A DNA stretch of 8,655 nucleotides, taken from positions 323,706-332,360 of the forward strand of contig DINS01000035.1 in NCBI GenBank assembly GCA_002426015.1, given 5' to 3'. Each line of letters begins with the position of its first letter. The first letter of the stretch is position 1. The stretch comes from Flavobacteriaceae bacterium UBA5534 (lineage in GTDB: Bacteria; Bacteroidota; Bacteroidia; Flavobacteriales; Flavobacteriaceae). The translations under genes were made by a program, and so were the position numbers. Positions 1 through 7,210 of this stretch are shown here, in pieces. The notes under the pieces are model-generated. The model was not told the origin of the DNA. It saw nothing but the letters and a program-made list of their open reading frames with translations, and did no database searches.

Positions 1-25
1 AAACTGGGTTTTGGTTTGTGGGGAA

Positions 26-3000
26 TTAAGCTGTTTTTTTATAAGTAATTACACACTCTCTTATTAAATAAGCTTCGCAATATCCTAAATCAATCATCTT
101 ATTTAAAATGTAAACAAAGTCTTCTATCAAACTTTGACTTTCTTTAATTTCTTGTATATGGTTATTAAAAAGTACTTGAATCAATTTAACTGCATTTGAC
201 GAGTCTAAACTCTTGTAAGTGCTATCATCCTCTTTTAAATTTGCCACTATTAAATTAATTCCTGATGGAAGAAATTTTTTTTCTCCAAAAGTGGAAAAAA
301 CTGAAATTATATGTGGCAAAGATTGGGTTTTAAAGTAATCTACAAACTCTTTATACTGGGTTTTATAATTGACAAACCCTTTCCAATTATTTGATTTTAT
401 TGACCAAAATCTTTCATTAACATCTAACAAAAGTTCTTTCACAAAATAAGACTTACTTGATTCTTTAACTTTATTGAAAAGATATTTCCATAATTCCCAA
501 AAATGATTTCTGTAACTTTCTACATCATTATCTTCATTAATTAAATCATCAAACCTTGTAACAGCTGTATTAAAAACACCTGTTATAAGCTCATACAAAT
601 CTTTAATACTATACGAATTCTTAAATTCATTATTTAGAACAGGATAGCATAATTTATCTATTAATAATTTGCTAAAATTTATATCATTAAGTAGAAGTAC
701 TTCATTAAAATAAAAACGTAAGTCAACAAGAATTGTATGATTTGTTTTTCTTGATTTTTTTGAACGAGAATATGACAAATCATCTTCTACCTTTAAGTCT
801 TCTAAAATTAATTCACATATTTTCAGAATATAATTTTGAAAGAATTCAATATTCACATTTGAAGTTATAAGAAGTAAAGAATTGTTTAAAAAATGTGGCT
901 CATATGATTCGAAAGACAAAGAAGAAGTTTCAGGTAAATCACTTTCTATTAATATGCTTTTAATAAATTCAAATTCCTTTTCTCTGTATTCTTTTGTTTC
1001 TTGCTGGCTACGATAATGATTTACCCTATTTTCACTATAGAATTTCGCATATCTTATTAGTACAACAACTAGTTTTCGGGCTTTTTCTGGTAACTCCTTG
1101 CTAAAAGTATTTCTGAAATATTTTTGAAAATCTCTTATTTCGTGGTCTGCCAAATGACTAATGAGTAAGTATGTAACAAGTACATCAAGGTCTTTCTCAT
1201 CAACAACACCTTCACTAAATTTATATAATAAATGAATAGATTCAATTGTTAATTGTTTTTCCAATATATTATACCCATACAAGCTACTAAAACTACCTCT
1301 ATCGTTCGTTTCTTTTATTATTTGTTCCAGTGCATCAATAATAGTTTCAATACAATACTTTTTTTGAACTTTACTTAATTTTTCATAAAATAAATTTAAG
1401 CCCAAAACAGATAATGTTACAGGTGAATCCCACATTGTATTCTCAATTTCATCTGAAGAAAAGTGTTTGAAAATAGTCTCCCATTCATCAAATGACATTT
1501 CAGATTTTTTTTCTTTTACCTGTCTTAATGAATGAGAATAGTGTAAAGAAAGATTATCATTCTCATTTTCTTTTGTAAAAGCTTCAACTGCATTGTAAAT
1601 TGGTTGTGGATAATTAACCTCTAACTGAAAAACCCCTTTTTCTTTATCAACAATAGATGCCTTGTATTTTCTCACATCCATTTCAGTAATGGTCTTTTCC
1701 CAAAAAATATCATTCCCACAATTTTCATAAAACCCATCAAATATTGTTTGCAATTCTTTGTTAAGTAAACCGTTGTTTATTTGATAATGAAGTAAAAATT
1801 CTCGAAGACCACGTTGATATCTTGTTCTGTGTGGAAGTCTATTAAATTCACCTTTTTCTTTTTGGGCATAAGAAATTCTTTGATCATATATTGCTGTGGC
1901 GGAATGTTCTCTTGTTGCTCTATGTGTATCCCACTCATAAAACTCTCTAACTCTTAAAATTGGTAAAATGGTATCACCTAATGCTTTTGAATAAGCTATA
2001 AATACACTGGTTAAAACACTAATTATTGTAGCCGAATTTGAATTTTCTAATAAATAATTGGTTATTGTTTTTAATAATTTGTTGTCAGGAACTTCAAATC
2101 GAGCAATTTCTAATAAATATTTTTCAAGGCTAATTAAAATGGATTCAAGTAAATAATGGGTTACTGTTGTACCCCTGTACGCGTTCCATAGATATTCATT
2201 CCCATAAATCGTATTTTCATTGCCATCATTCAATATGATTTTAATTTCCTTTAACTCATCCTTAATACTAAATTCAGAGTCTTTGTATGAAGATGTTATA
2301 TAATTAGTAAAATCACATATAAAAACTATTGCCTTAATGGGATGATATTGCAGTAAATTATAAACAAAAGTTTTATAAATCCCAGACGGAAAAAAATCGA
2401 ATCTAGTCTTTGTTATACCCCAGGCATCTTCTCTTTCTTTACGTTCGGGAAAAGAAAATCCAAAAGGTCCTTCTCTTTTAGGTAGACTTTCAGGTGGTAT
2501 ACGTTTCCAATGCTTATTTGCTATTTGGATTAATGTATCAGGCAGCTCTTTAATTAATGAACCATTCCTAACACCTCCAAAAGCTTTTTTAATGACTAAT
2601 TCACTGAATCCATTTAATCTGCCATACTCATCTGTATTGGAACTACATTCTTCAATGAATTTCTTTAATTCATCTTTACAATAAGGTGCAAAACCAAAAA
2701 GCATATATACAAAGCTTGTCTTTTGATAGTCATTTTTTGATGAATAGCCCCAATGGTCACTTCCATAGTACATTTCTTTTACATAATGAAAAACCAATAT
2801 ATTTGCTGCTTCTATCTCTTTAATAGAACAAAGCTTAAATTGGAAAAGAAATTTATATTCCCAGTCCAGTAAAAAATTTGAAATAGACTTCCTTATACTT
2901 TCTATTTCTGAAATATTTGAAGATAAAAAGCATAACATTTCTTCCCAACAAGAACCTACAGGAAATAAAATATCTTTAGAGTTTTCTTTGTTAAAACTAT

Positions 3001-5068
3001 ACTCCCTACAAGTAGTTCTTATAAGCAGAATGCACCTATTAAGAAACATACAATTGTTTTCCAATAATTTAGAAGAGAAATGTTTGAAAAAAGAGCTACA
3101 ATCATCCGACCTAAAAACAGCTGTAAGTATTTCATCTGTCCAGTATGTAGGAATTGAGTCGTCTTTTAATGTCAAAGAAATTAAGTTTGCTACTGTATCA
3201 ATATCATTTGTAAGTAATTCTTCAATCCATAATCTAAAAGCTCTTCGTAAAGCTGGTTGGTTACCAAGTTGATTAAATAATTCCGCTTTATTAGAAAGTT
3301 TATTTTCAGTTGAGGTTATATACCTTATTAATGCCCAATCTTCTAAAATATCGTGAGAAGGTGAAAACTGAAATTTATTACTATTTCTAACTATTATATT
3401 ATCACTTTCCAAAAGCTCTACCGCTTCATAATCTATTTTGTCATCTTCAGGTTCAAAAAACAATCTCATATTAATTGCTCTTCCTACAGCTATGTGCATA
3501 AAAGTGATTCCTCTTTTTCTTGGAAGACCGTTTTTTGATACAGTTGAATTTTCTATTACTTCATTCCACAATATCTCTTTAAACTCTGAATAACTAATAT
3601 CACTCGATATGTTTTCGCTTTCTTTTATTGCAGATACTGTAAAATCAAGATATTTAGGACTTCTTAAGACTTCATTTATTTTGCTGTTCGAAAGTAAATG
3701 GTTTAGTTGAGGAAATTCATTTCTTATTAGCTCTATTTCATCATCATTTAAAAGAGGTATATCAACAACATTTATCTTTTCAGAGTCAATACCGAACTTT
3801 TGCTTAATCACATTAACCGCATAAGACCTACAGGTCATTAAAAGTTTTATACCCTTATTTTCAGAAATAATTGATAATAATTGTTTAAAAGCAGAATCGG
3901 GTTGTGCTTCCAATAATTTTTCTGCACTATCAATTACAATAATTTTATTTGGAAGTGTTGATATTAAACTAAATAAATCGATTAAACTATGGTTTATTCC
4001 AACTTCACTGAATACTTGAGCTAAAGAAGTCTTATTAAGTTGGTCTGCCTTAAAAATTATAGGGACTGTATCAGATAACTCTCCTCTTAAAATGTCTTTT
4101 ACAATCGAAGATTTGCCTACACCAGGATAACCTGTAATAATTGAAATATCTGATTGATTTAAAGATTGTATTATTGACTTTTTAATGGTTGCCCTATCTA
4201 TATGAAAGTCTTTTATGGTGTTTTTGAATGGCTTTAAAAGTAGTTCTCCATCTTGGTGTATTTTTTTAAATGAAGAATAGGCGTCATAAGATATAGATAA
4301 ATCAAAATACTTATACGGTTCAAAATTCTTTAAATCATCATTTGAAATACTACCTCCATTTCGATTATATGTAGCAACTTCGTTAAGAATCACACTCCAA
4401 ATTTCTTTAGGGGTAGTTACTACATCTTTAGACTTTGATAATTGAATAAGATTAAGCGTATAGGTTTCATCTGTACTGGCTTCAGCAGTAAAATCATAAG
4501 CCAATAAATGAAAGCATTTTAAAAACTGGAATAACTCTTCTTCAGTAATAGTTTCTCCTTTAGCTAGTGTTAGACTTTCTTCAAAGATATCAAGAGCAGC
4601 TTTCTTTATTTTCACTCTATTAACTTCAGAGAAGAAATCTTCTGAATTACTCTGTTTATAAGCTATTTGGCATAAATAAGCTATATGATTTTTATCATTA
4701 TTAGTTAGGCTAGATTTTATAAGGAACATTTTATCATTTTGTTTATCAAAATGACTGGTATTATTAAAATCATCCCAAAAAGCTTTTATTACTTCTAAAA
4801 AAACTTCATTCTTTGACGAAATAGGAATATTATACTTTATTTGAGAAATTACTCTTTTGGAAATGTTATTTTCTTCAATCTTAAAGAACAAATCATCTGT
4901 TTGATATCCTTTATTTTTATTTTGAAATCCAATTTCAATAATTTTACCATTAGGAAATGAAGGAATAACACCATTAATCATCATTTGTAATAAAAATGAT
5001 GATTGCACATAGTTTTCATAGTCAAAACCGCCTCCACCTGTTTGAAATACACTTGCTTCTCCAGCCAT
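26..5068 (-). CDS. Large STAND-type NTPase with N-terminal PD-(D/E)xK-like nuclease domain (Avs-like defence protein)
   Basis: The protein has 1680 residues and no interruption. Residues 1-150 resemble the Mrr/Cap4-type nuclease fold: a Gly-rich start and helix with FDYENY (15-20), acidic D58/D59 after GYQT, and Q76-I77-K78 in a beta strand, giving a D...QxK site instead of ExK. The NTPase follows: Walker A GYPGVGKSS (313-321), Walker B IIVIDSAEK (376-384), and an Arg-containing sensor-like strand LLMTCRSY (409-416). A probable winged-helix part ends near HDILEDWALIRYI (572-584). The remaining ~1100 residues look helical and contain no domain I can name; SNSATIISVLTSV (1010-1022) and LPILRVREFYEWD (1035-1047) recall large uncharacterised bacterial ATP-binding proteins. 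In Avs proteins this layout means sensor, oligomerising ATPase and DNA-cutting effector. By analogy the C-terminus would sense a phage component and activate the nuclease. The ATG abuts the upstream TAA (TAAATG), so translation is probably coupled. The nuclease and NTPase calls are fairly firm; the trigger is unknown. Confidence 0.85.
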   Translation of the reverse strand: MAGEASVFQTGGGGFDYENYVQSSFLLQMMINGVIPSFPNGKIIEIGFQNKNKGYQTDDLFFKIEENNISKRVISQIKYNIPISSKNEVFLEVIKAFWDDFNNTSHFDKQNDKMFLIKSSLTNNDKNHIAYLCQIAYKQSNSEDFFSEVNRVKIKKAALDIFEESLTLAKGETITEEELFQFLKCFHLLAYDFTAEASTDETYTLNLIQLSKSKDVVTTPKEIWSVILNEVATYNRNGGSISNDDLKNFEPYKYFDLSISYDAYSSFKKIHQDGELLLKPFKNTIKDFHIDRATIKKSIIQSLNQSDISIITGYPGVGKSSIVKDILRGELSDTVPIIFKADQLNKTSLAQVFSEVGINHSLIDLFSLISTLPNKIIVIDSAEKLLEAQPDSAFKQLLSIISENKGIKLLMTCRSYAVNVIKQKFGIDSEKINVVDIPLLNDDEIELIRNEFPQLNHLLSNSKINEVLRSPKYLDFTVSAIKESENISSDISYSEFKEILWNEVIENSTVSKNGLPRKRGITFMHIAVGRAINMRLFFEPEDDKIDYEAVELLESDNIIVRNSNKFQFSPSHDILEDWALIRYITSTENKLSNKAELFNQLGNQPALRRAFRLWIEELLTNDIDTVANLISLTLKDDSIPTYWTDEILTAVFRSDDCSSFFKHFSSKLLENNCMFLNRCILLIRTTCREYSFNKENSKDILFPVGSCWEEMLCFLSSNISEIESIRKSISNFLLDWEYKFLFQFKLCSIKEIEAANILVFHYVKEMYYGSDHWGYSSKNDYQKTSFVYMLFGFAPYCKDELKKFIEECSSNTDEYGRLNGFSELVIKKAFGGVRNGSLIKELPDTLIQIANKHWKRIPPESLPKREGPFGFSFPERKEREDAWGITKTRFDFFPSGIYKTFVYNLLQYHPIKAIVFICDFTNYITSSYKDSEFSIKDELKEIKIILNDGNENTIYGNEYLWNAYRGTTVTHYLLESILISLEKYLLEIARFEVPDNKLLKTITNYLLENSNSATIISVLTSVFIAYSKALGDTILPILRVREFYEWDTHRATREHSATAIYDQRISYAQKEKGEFNRLPHRTRYQRGLREFLLHYQINNGLLNKELQTIFDGFYENCGNDIFWEKTITEMDVRKYKASIVDKEKGVFQLEVNYPQPIYNAVEAFTKENENDNLSLHYSHSLRQVKEKKSEMSFDEWETIFKHFSSDEIENTMWDSPVTLSVLGLNLFYEKLSKVQKKYCIETIIDALEQIIKETNDRGSFSSLYGYNILEKQLTIESIHLLYKFSEGVVDEKDLDVLVTYLLISHLADHEIRDFQKYFRNTFSKELPEKARKLVVVLIRYAKFYSENRVNHYRSQQETKEYREKEFEFIKSILIESDLPETSSLSFESYEPHFLNNSLLLITSNVNIEFFQNYILKICELILEDLKVEDDLSYSRSKKSRKTNHTILVDLRFYFNEVLLLNDINFSKLLIDKLCYPVLNNEFKNSYSIKDLYELITGVFNTAVTRFDDLINEDNDVESYRNHFWELWKYLFNKVKESSKSYFVKELLLDVNERFWSIKSNNWKGFVNYKTQYKEFVDYFKTQSLPHIISVFSTFGEKKFLPSGINLIVANLKEDDSTYKSLDSSNAVKLIQVLFNNHIQEIKESQSLIEDFVYILNKMIDLGYCEAYLIRECVITYKKTA

Positions 5069-5914
5069 TTAATTTACTTTTTCTATTATTCCAAGTTTAA
5101 ACTCTTCCAAAATTTGAACAGCATATTCTAAATCCCATTCTTTTTTACTTACCCATTGTTTTGCAATTGCTGAATTTTTGGCATCTGATACATTATCGTT
5201 TAATGTGTTTAAAATTCTGTTTCTAATTGCTTCAGATACATTTAAAAACTGACTTGCTTTTCTCCCCAAAACTCTTGCGGCTATTTTAAGTTGATCTAAA
5301 TCATCGTCATCGGGAAAAGTGTCATTGTGATGTTCTACTATTTCATCAAAATTCAAGTCAAAATAATATTCGATGATTCTTAAAATATCGTATAAATCAC
5401 TATCGCGTTCTTCAGGTCTGTCGCTCCAGGCAATTAGTTTTAAAATGACCATTCCTGGTAAGGACGGAATTTGTACTGACTTTTCTTCTATGTGTACTGT
5501 TTCAGGATTTTGCAAAACCTCACTGAAACCTAAAACGTGTAAATCGGTATAACGTTCATTGAAATTGATTGTAAAATTTTCTTCGATTTCTCCAAAAGGC
5601 AACAAGTCTATAGCAACATTAAATTTATCGTTGTACAGTGTCCAAGGTGCTTCTACTTTGTTAAAACCATAGCTACTCAATTCTTCTACAATTGTTTCAA
5701 ACTCTTGTAGGGAAGCTATCATTATTGCAAAATCTATATCTTTTGTACCTCTACTTGGTTTTATCCCTTCCTTTAACAGTTCTAAAGCTATTGCACTTGC
5801 ACCTATTAAATAATAAGGTACATTTAGTTTTATCATCACTTTATCAATACAGTCAAAAACTTCTTTAAAATATGGTATTGAAAGCTGTTTATATGTTTGG
5901 TTGGATGTACTCAT
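5069..5914 (-). CDS. abiEii: AbiEii-family nucleotidyltransferase toxin (type IV TA)
   Basis: This 281-residue protein belongs to the DNA polymerase beta-like nucleotidyltransferases of the AbiEii/AbiGii type. Numbering from the TTG-initiated form, one residue longer, visible motifs are IGASAIAL (38-45), the metal-binding TKDID with D60 and D62, and a third Asp, D104, in VAIDLLP. A block K160..A163..R171-D172..D174..D177 matches the family's K-A-RD-D signature and is expected to help bind the nucleotide. Family members transfer nucleotides to RNA or other targets and cause reversible growth arrest, giving abortive phage resistance. I chose the ATG at 5914; a TTG one codon upstream is also open. 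The start lies inside the antitoxin gene (26-bp overlap), no Shine-Dalgarno sequence is evident, and the stop touches the next gene's ATG. This suggests expression by translational coupling from the antitoxin. All key catalytic residues seem intact. The actual substrate cannot be told from sequence. Confidence 0.88.
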   Translation of the reverse strand: MSTSNQTYKQLSIPYFKEVFDCIDKVMIKLNVPYYLIGASAIALELLKEGIKPSRGTKDIDFAIMIASLQEFETIVEELSSYGFNKVEAPWTLYNDKFNVAIDLLPFGEIEENFTINFNERYTDLHVLGFSEVLQNPETVHIEEKSVQIPSLPGMVILKLIAWSDRPEERDSDLYDILRIIEYYFDLNFDEIVEHHNDTFPDDDDLDQLKIAARVLGRKASQFLNVSEAIRNRILNTLNDNVSDAKNSAIAKQWVSKKEWDLEYAVQILEEFKLGIIEKVN

Positions 5915-6884
5915 CAAAAATTAATTTTGCTGTTTCTTTGCTTCTTTTATCATCATTAATCATTAAATCGGTATAGACTAATTCTGCTGGTGCTATATTA
6001 TTAAAGTCCATTGTCCAAAACTTATCATATACCCAAATATTACCCTCATCATCTGGTAATAATCTATAATTTATCATTAAATCTCTTGTCGTTTCGTTGG
6101 TGTACAAAGTGAAATTTTCAGGACGTAGATGATTAGTCATAATATCTCCTGCAGGTTCGCCTCCCCAAACCGTTTTTTCAGTGTTTAATTGTAATGCTCT
6201 CCAGTCTTGATTTTTATTTTGAAATCTAAAACGTTGCTTGAATATAGTGGGTTTTAATGTTTGCTCAAATTCTGTTATCCATTTGTTTAACAATTCTTGA
6301 TAATTGTTAATTACATATTCATTTTTATTTAGTTTTAAGATGAAATTATTCTCCAATAATCCATTTATAATCAACGGAATATTACCTAACGCAACATTGG
6401 TAATATCAGCAATTTCTCGTTGCGTTTGGTTTATAAGTAGAGGATTCAATAAAAAGTGAAATACTACTTTTAATCCTGTTTTTGTAAAAGCTCGATTTCC
6501 TTTTTCTTTTTGATTTTTGACAGTTTTATTAGTATCGACATAAAGGAAAATATCTGCTTTATTAATGTACACATTACCGTTACCCTCAAGATAATTTACT
6601 TGATTTTCTCGCAATTCTTTCTTTACTTTTGGATATAACCTTTCCGCCACTAGTAAAAAGTTTTCAAACCTATTATTGTATTCAATAATATTAAATAACT
6701 GATGGTTTTTAACGTCTTTCTTAACTTCAACAACCATTAAAATATTTTGATTGTTTATTATTAAATCTAATTCTCCATCGATACCAATATCATTATTGTA
6801 ATCCATATTTTTCCAGTTCCAAGTTATTGGAATATCTTTTTCTAAATTATGAATTGCTTTATTTAAAATATCTATTTCATTCAT
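5889..6884 (-). CDS. abiEi: AbiEi-family antitoxin and repressor with a nuclease-like N-terminal domain
   Basis: This 331-residue protein is recognised as an AbiEi-type antitoxin by its C-terminal half, which contains WGGEPAGDIMT (240-250) followed by LRPENFTLYT (253-262), and by its place directly upstream of an AbiEii toxin. Residues 154-183 (TQREIADITNVALGNI and onward) form a helix-turn-helix or winged helix suited to DNA binding. The N-terminal ~120 residues look like a restriction-endonuclease fold: D36, E38 and D40 in GIDGELDLII, then E53-V54-K55 in VVEVKK, followed by EGNGNVYI (100-107). AbiEi proteins repress their own operon and counteract AbiEii without direct binding, the type IV mode. 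I chose the ATG at 6884 because GAAAAGG stands 9 bases upstream; a TTG three codons further upstream would leave no room for that site. The symmetric operator just upstream fits autoregulation. Whether the N-terminal domain cuts DNA or only binds it is open. Confidence 0.87.
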   Translation of the reverse strand: MNEIDILNKAIHNLEKDIPITWNWKNMDYNNDIGIDGELDLIINNQNILMVVEVKKDVKNHQLFNIIEYNNRFENFLLVAERLYPKVKKELRENQVNYLEGNGNVYINKADIFLYVDTNKTVKNQKEKGNRAFTKTGLKVVFHFLLNPLLINQTQREIADITNVALGNIPLIINGLLENNFILKLNKNEYVINNYQELLNKWITEFEQTLKPTIFKQRFRFQNKNQDWRALQLNTEKTVWGGEPAGDIMTNHLRPENFTLYTNETTRDLMINYRLLPDDEGNIWVYDKFWTMDFNNIAPAELVYTDLMINDDKRSKETAKLIFDEYIQPNI

Positions 6885-6893
6885 TATTGCCAA

Positions 6894-6900
6894 CCTTTTC
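6894..6900 (-). promoter_or_regulatory. Ribosome binding site of the antitoxin gene
   Basis: The minus strand reads GAAAAGG, nine bases before the ATG at 6884. It is the clearest Shine-Dalgarno-like sequence in the window, and it decides between the ATG start and the upstream TTG. The toxin gene lacks a comparable site, which would favour antitoxin over toxin synthesis. Confidence 0.6.
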
Positions 6901-6953
6901 TGTTCATTAATTTTAAACGTTCATTATTCGTGAACAAACGTAAAACGTGAACA
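6901..6953. promoter_or_regulatory. Symmetric four-half-site operator, probable AbiEi binding region
   Basis: Two GTTCATTA copies (6902-6909 and 6919-6926) face two CGTGAACAAA copies (6929-6938 and 6946-6955). Within each pair the copies are exactly 17 bp apart. The inner pair GTTCA/TGAAC (6919-6923 / 6931-6935) and the outer pair TGTTCA/TGAACA (6901-6906 / 6948-6953) share one centre at 6927. Characterised AbiEi proteins bind inverted repeats in their own promoter, so this is the expected operator. It lies between the putative -7 element and the antitoxin ribosome binding site, where binding would block initiation. The symmetry is seen directly; the binding protein is inferred. Confidence 0.75.
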
Positions 6954-6959
6954 AATATA
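6952..6959 (-). promoter_or_regulatory. Putative Bacteroidetes -7 element (TATATTTG) of the defence operon
   Basis: The minus strand reads TATATTTG, a full match to the Bacteroidetes -7 consensus TAnnTTTG. It overlaps the outermost operator half-site by two bases. No good TTTG-type -33 element is visible about 20 bp upstream, so strength is uncertain. A second full match, TACGTTTG at 6935-6942, lies inside the operator and is an alternative. Confidence 0.5.
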
Positions 6960-7022
6960 TAAAAAGTATTTGAGAATAAGTAGGGTAGTAAGAAAATAAT
7001 AGTTTGCTTTTGGTAATTAAGT

Positions 7023-7050
7023 TTTGGCAAATTTTGAGTTTTTTGCCAAA
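7023..7050. repeat. 9-bp perfect inverted repeat with 10-bp spacer
   Basis: TTTGGCAAA (7023-7031) is matched by TTTGCCAAA (7042-7050). Read on the minus strand, the ATPase transcript would form this stem, but no U-run follows it, so it is a poor intrinsic terminator. It lies about 100 bp upstream of the defence operon operator. An operator or recombinase site are alternatives. Confidence 0.6.
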
Positions 7051-7105
7051 GTTTAATTTGCGATTTACTACAAATTGTGTTGTTGATTGCAAATAAAATA
7101 TTATT

Positions 7106-7157
7106 AACGAGGGTAATTTTTAAGATTTTTTGCCCTTATTTTGAAAACGAAGGTAAT
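7106..7157. repeat. Spaced 12-bp direct repeat AACGArGGTAAT
   Basis: AACGAGGGTAAT (7106-7117) and AACGAAGGTAAT (7146-7157) differ at one position and start 40 bp apart. They could be protein-binding sites or iterons next to the DnaC/IstB-like ATPase gene. The role is unknown. Confidence 0.5.
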
Positions 7158-7186
7158 ATTTGCCTTGGTGTATTAATGGGAAATTA

Positions 7187-7208
7187 TCGGTGTTGTGTCG
7201 GTGTTGTG
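7187..7208. repeat. Perfect tandem 11-bp repeat (TCGGTGTTGTG twice)
   Basis: TCGGTGTTGTG occurs twice head to tail (7187-7197 and 7198-7208), ending two bases from the ATPase stop codon. It is GC-richer than its surroundings. It could be a recombinase or initiator binding site, or a slippage product. Confidence 0.65.
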
Positions 7209-7210
7209 CG

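Larger units (their letters stand above)
6960..7210. other. Non-coding, repeat-rich gap between ATPase gene and defence operon
   Basis: No convincing reading frame exists here on either strand. The short plus-strand frame running from 7077 into the ATPase gene has no protein-like character. The stretch holds an inverted repeat (7023-7050), a spaced direct repeat (7106-7157) and a tandem repeat (7187-7208), which are listed separately. It separates the replication-like module from the defence cargo and could hold an origin, a transfer or recombination site, or just a degraded junction. Confidence 0.6.

Noticed and set aside
1..25. Terminator or further gene after the STAND stop codon
   Set aside because: Only 25 bases are available and they show no stem or clear coding signal.
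2988..3272. Plus-strand open frame of 94 codons
   Set aside because: It lies wholly inside the STAND gene on the opposite strand and has no recognisable motif; a chance frame in AT-rich DNA.
6885..6893. TTG start for the antitoxin, three codons upstream
   Set aside because: The ATG at 6884 has a well-spaced GAAAAGG, while the TTG would follow that site with no spacing.
7023..7050. Intrinsic terminator for the ATPase transcript
   Set aside because: The stem is AT-heavy at its ends and no U-run follows on the minus strand, so it is kept only as an inverted repeat.
7106..7208. CRISPR array
   Set aside because: The repeats are too short, too few and unevenly spaced, and no cas gene is present.
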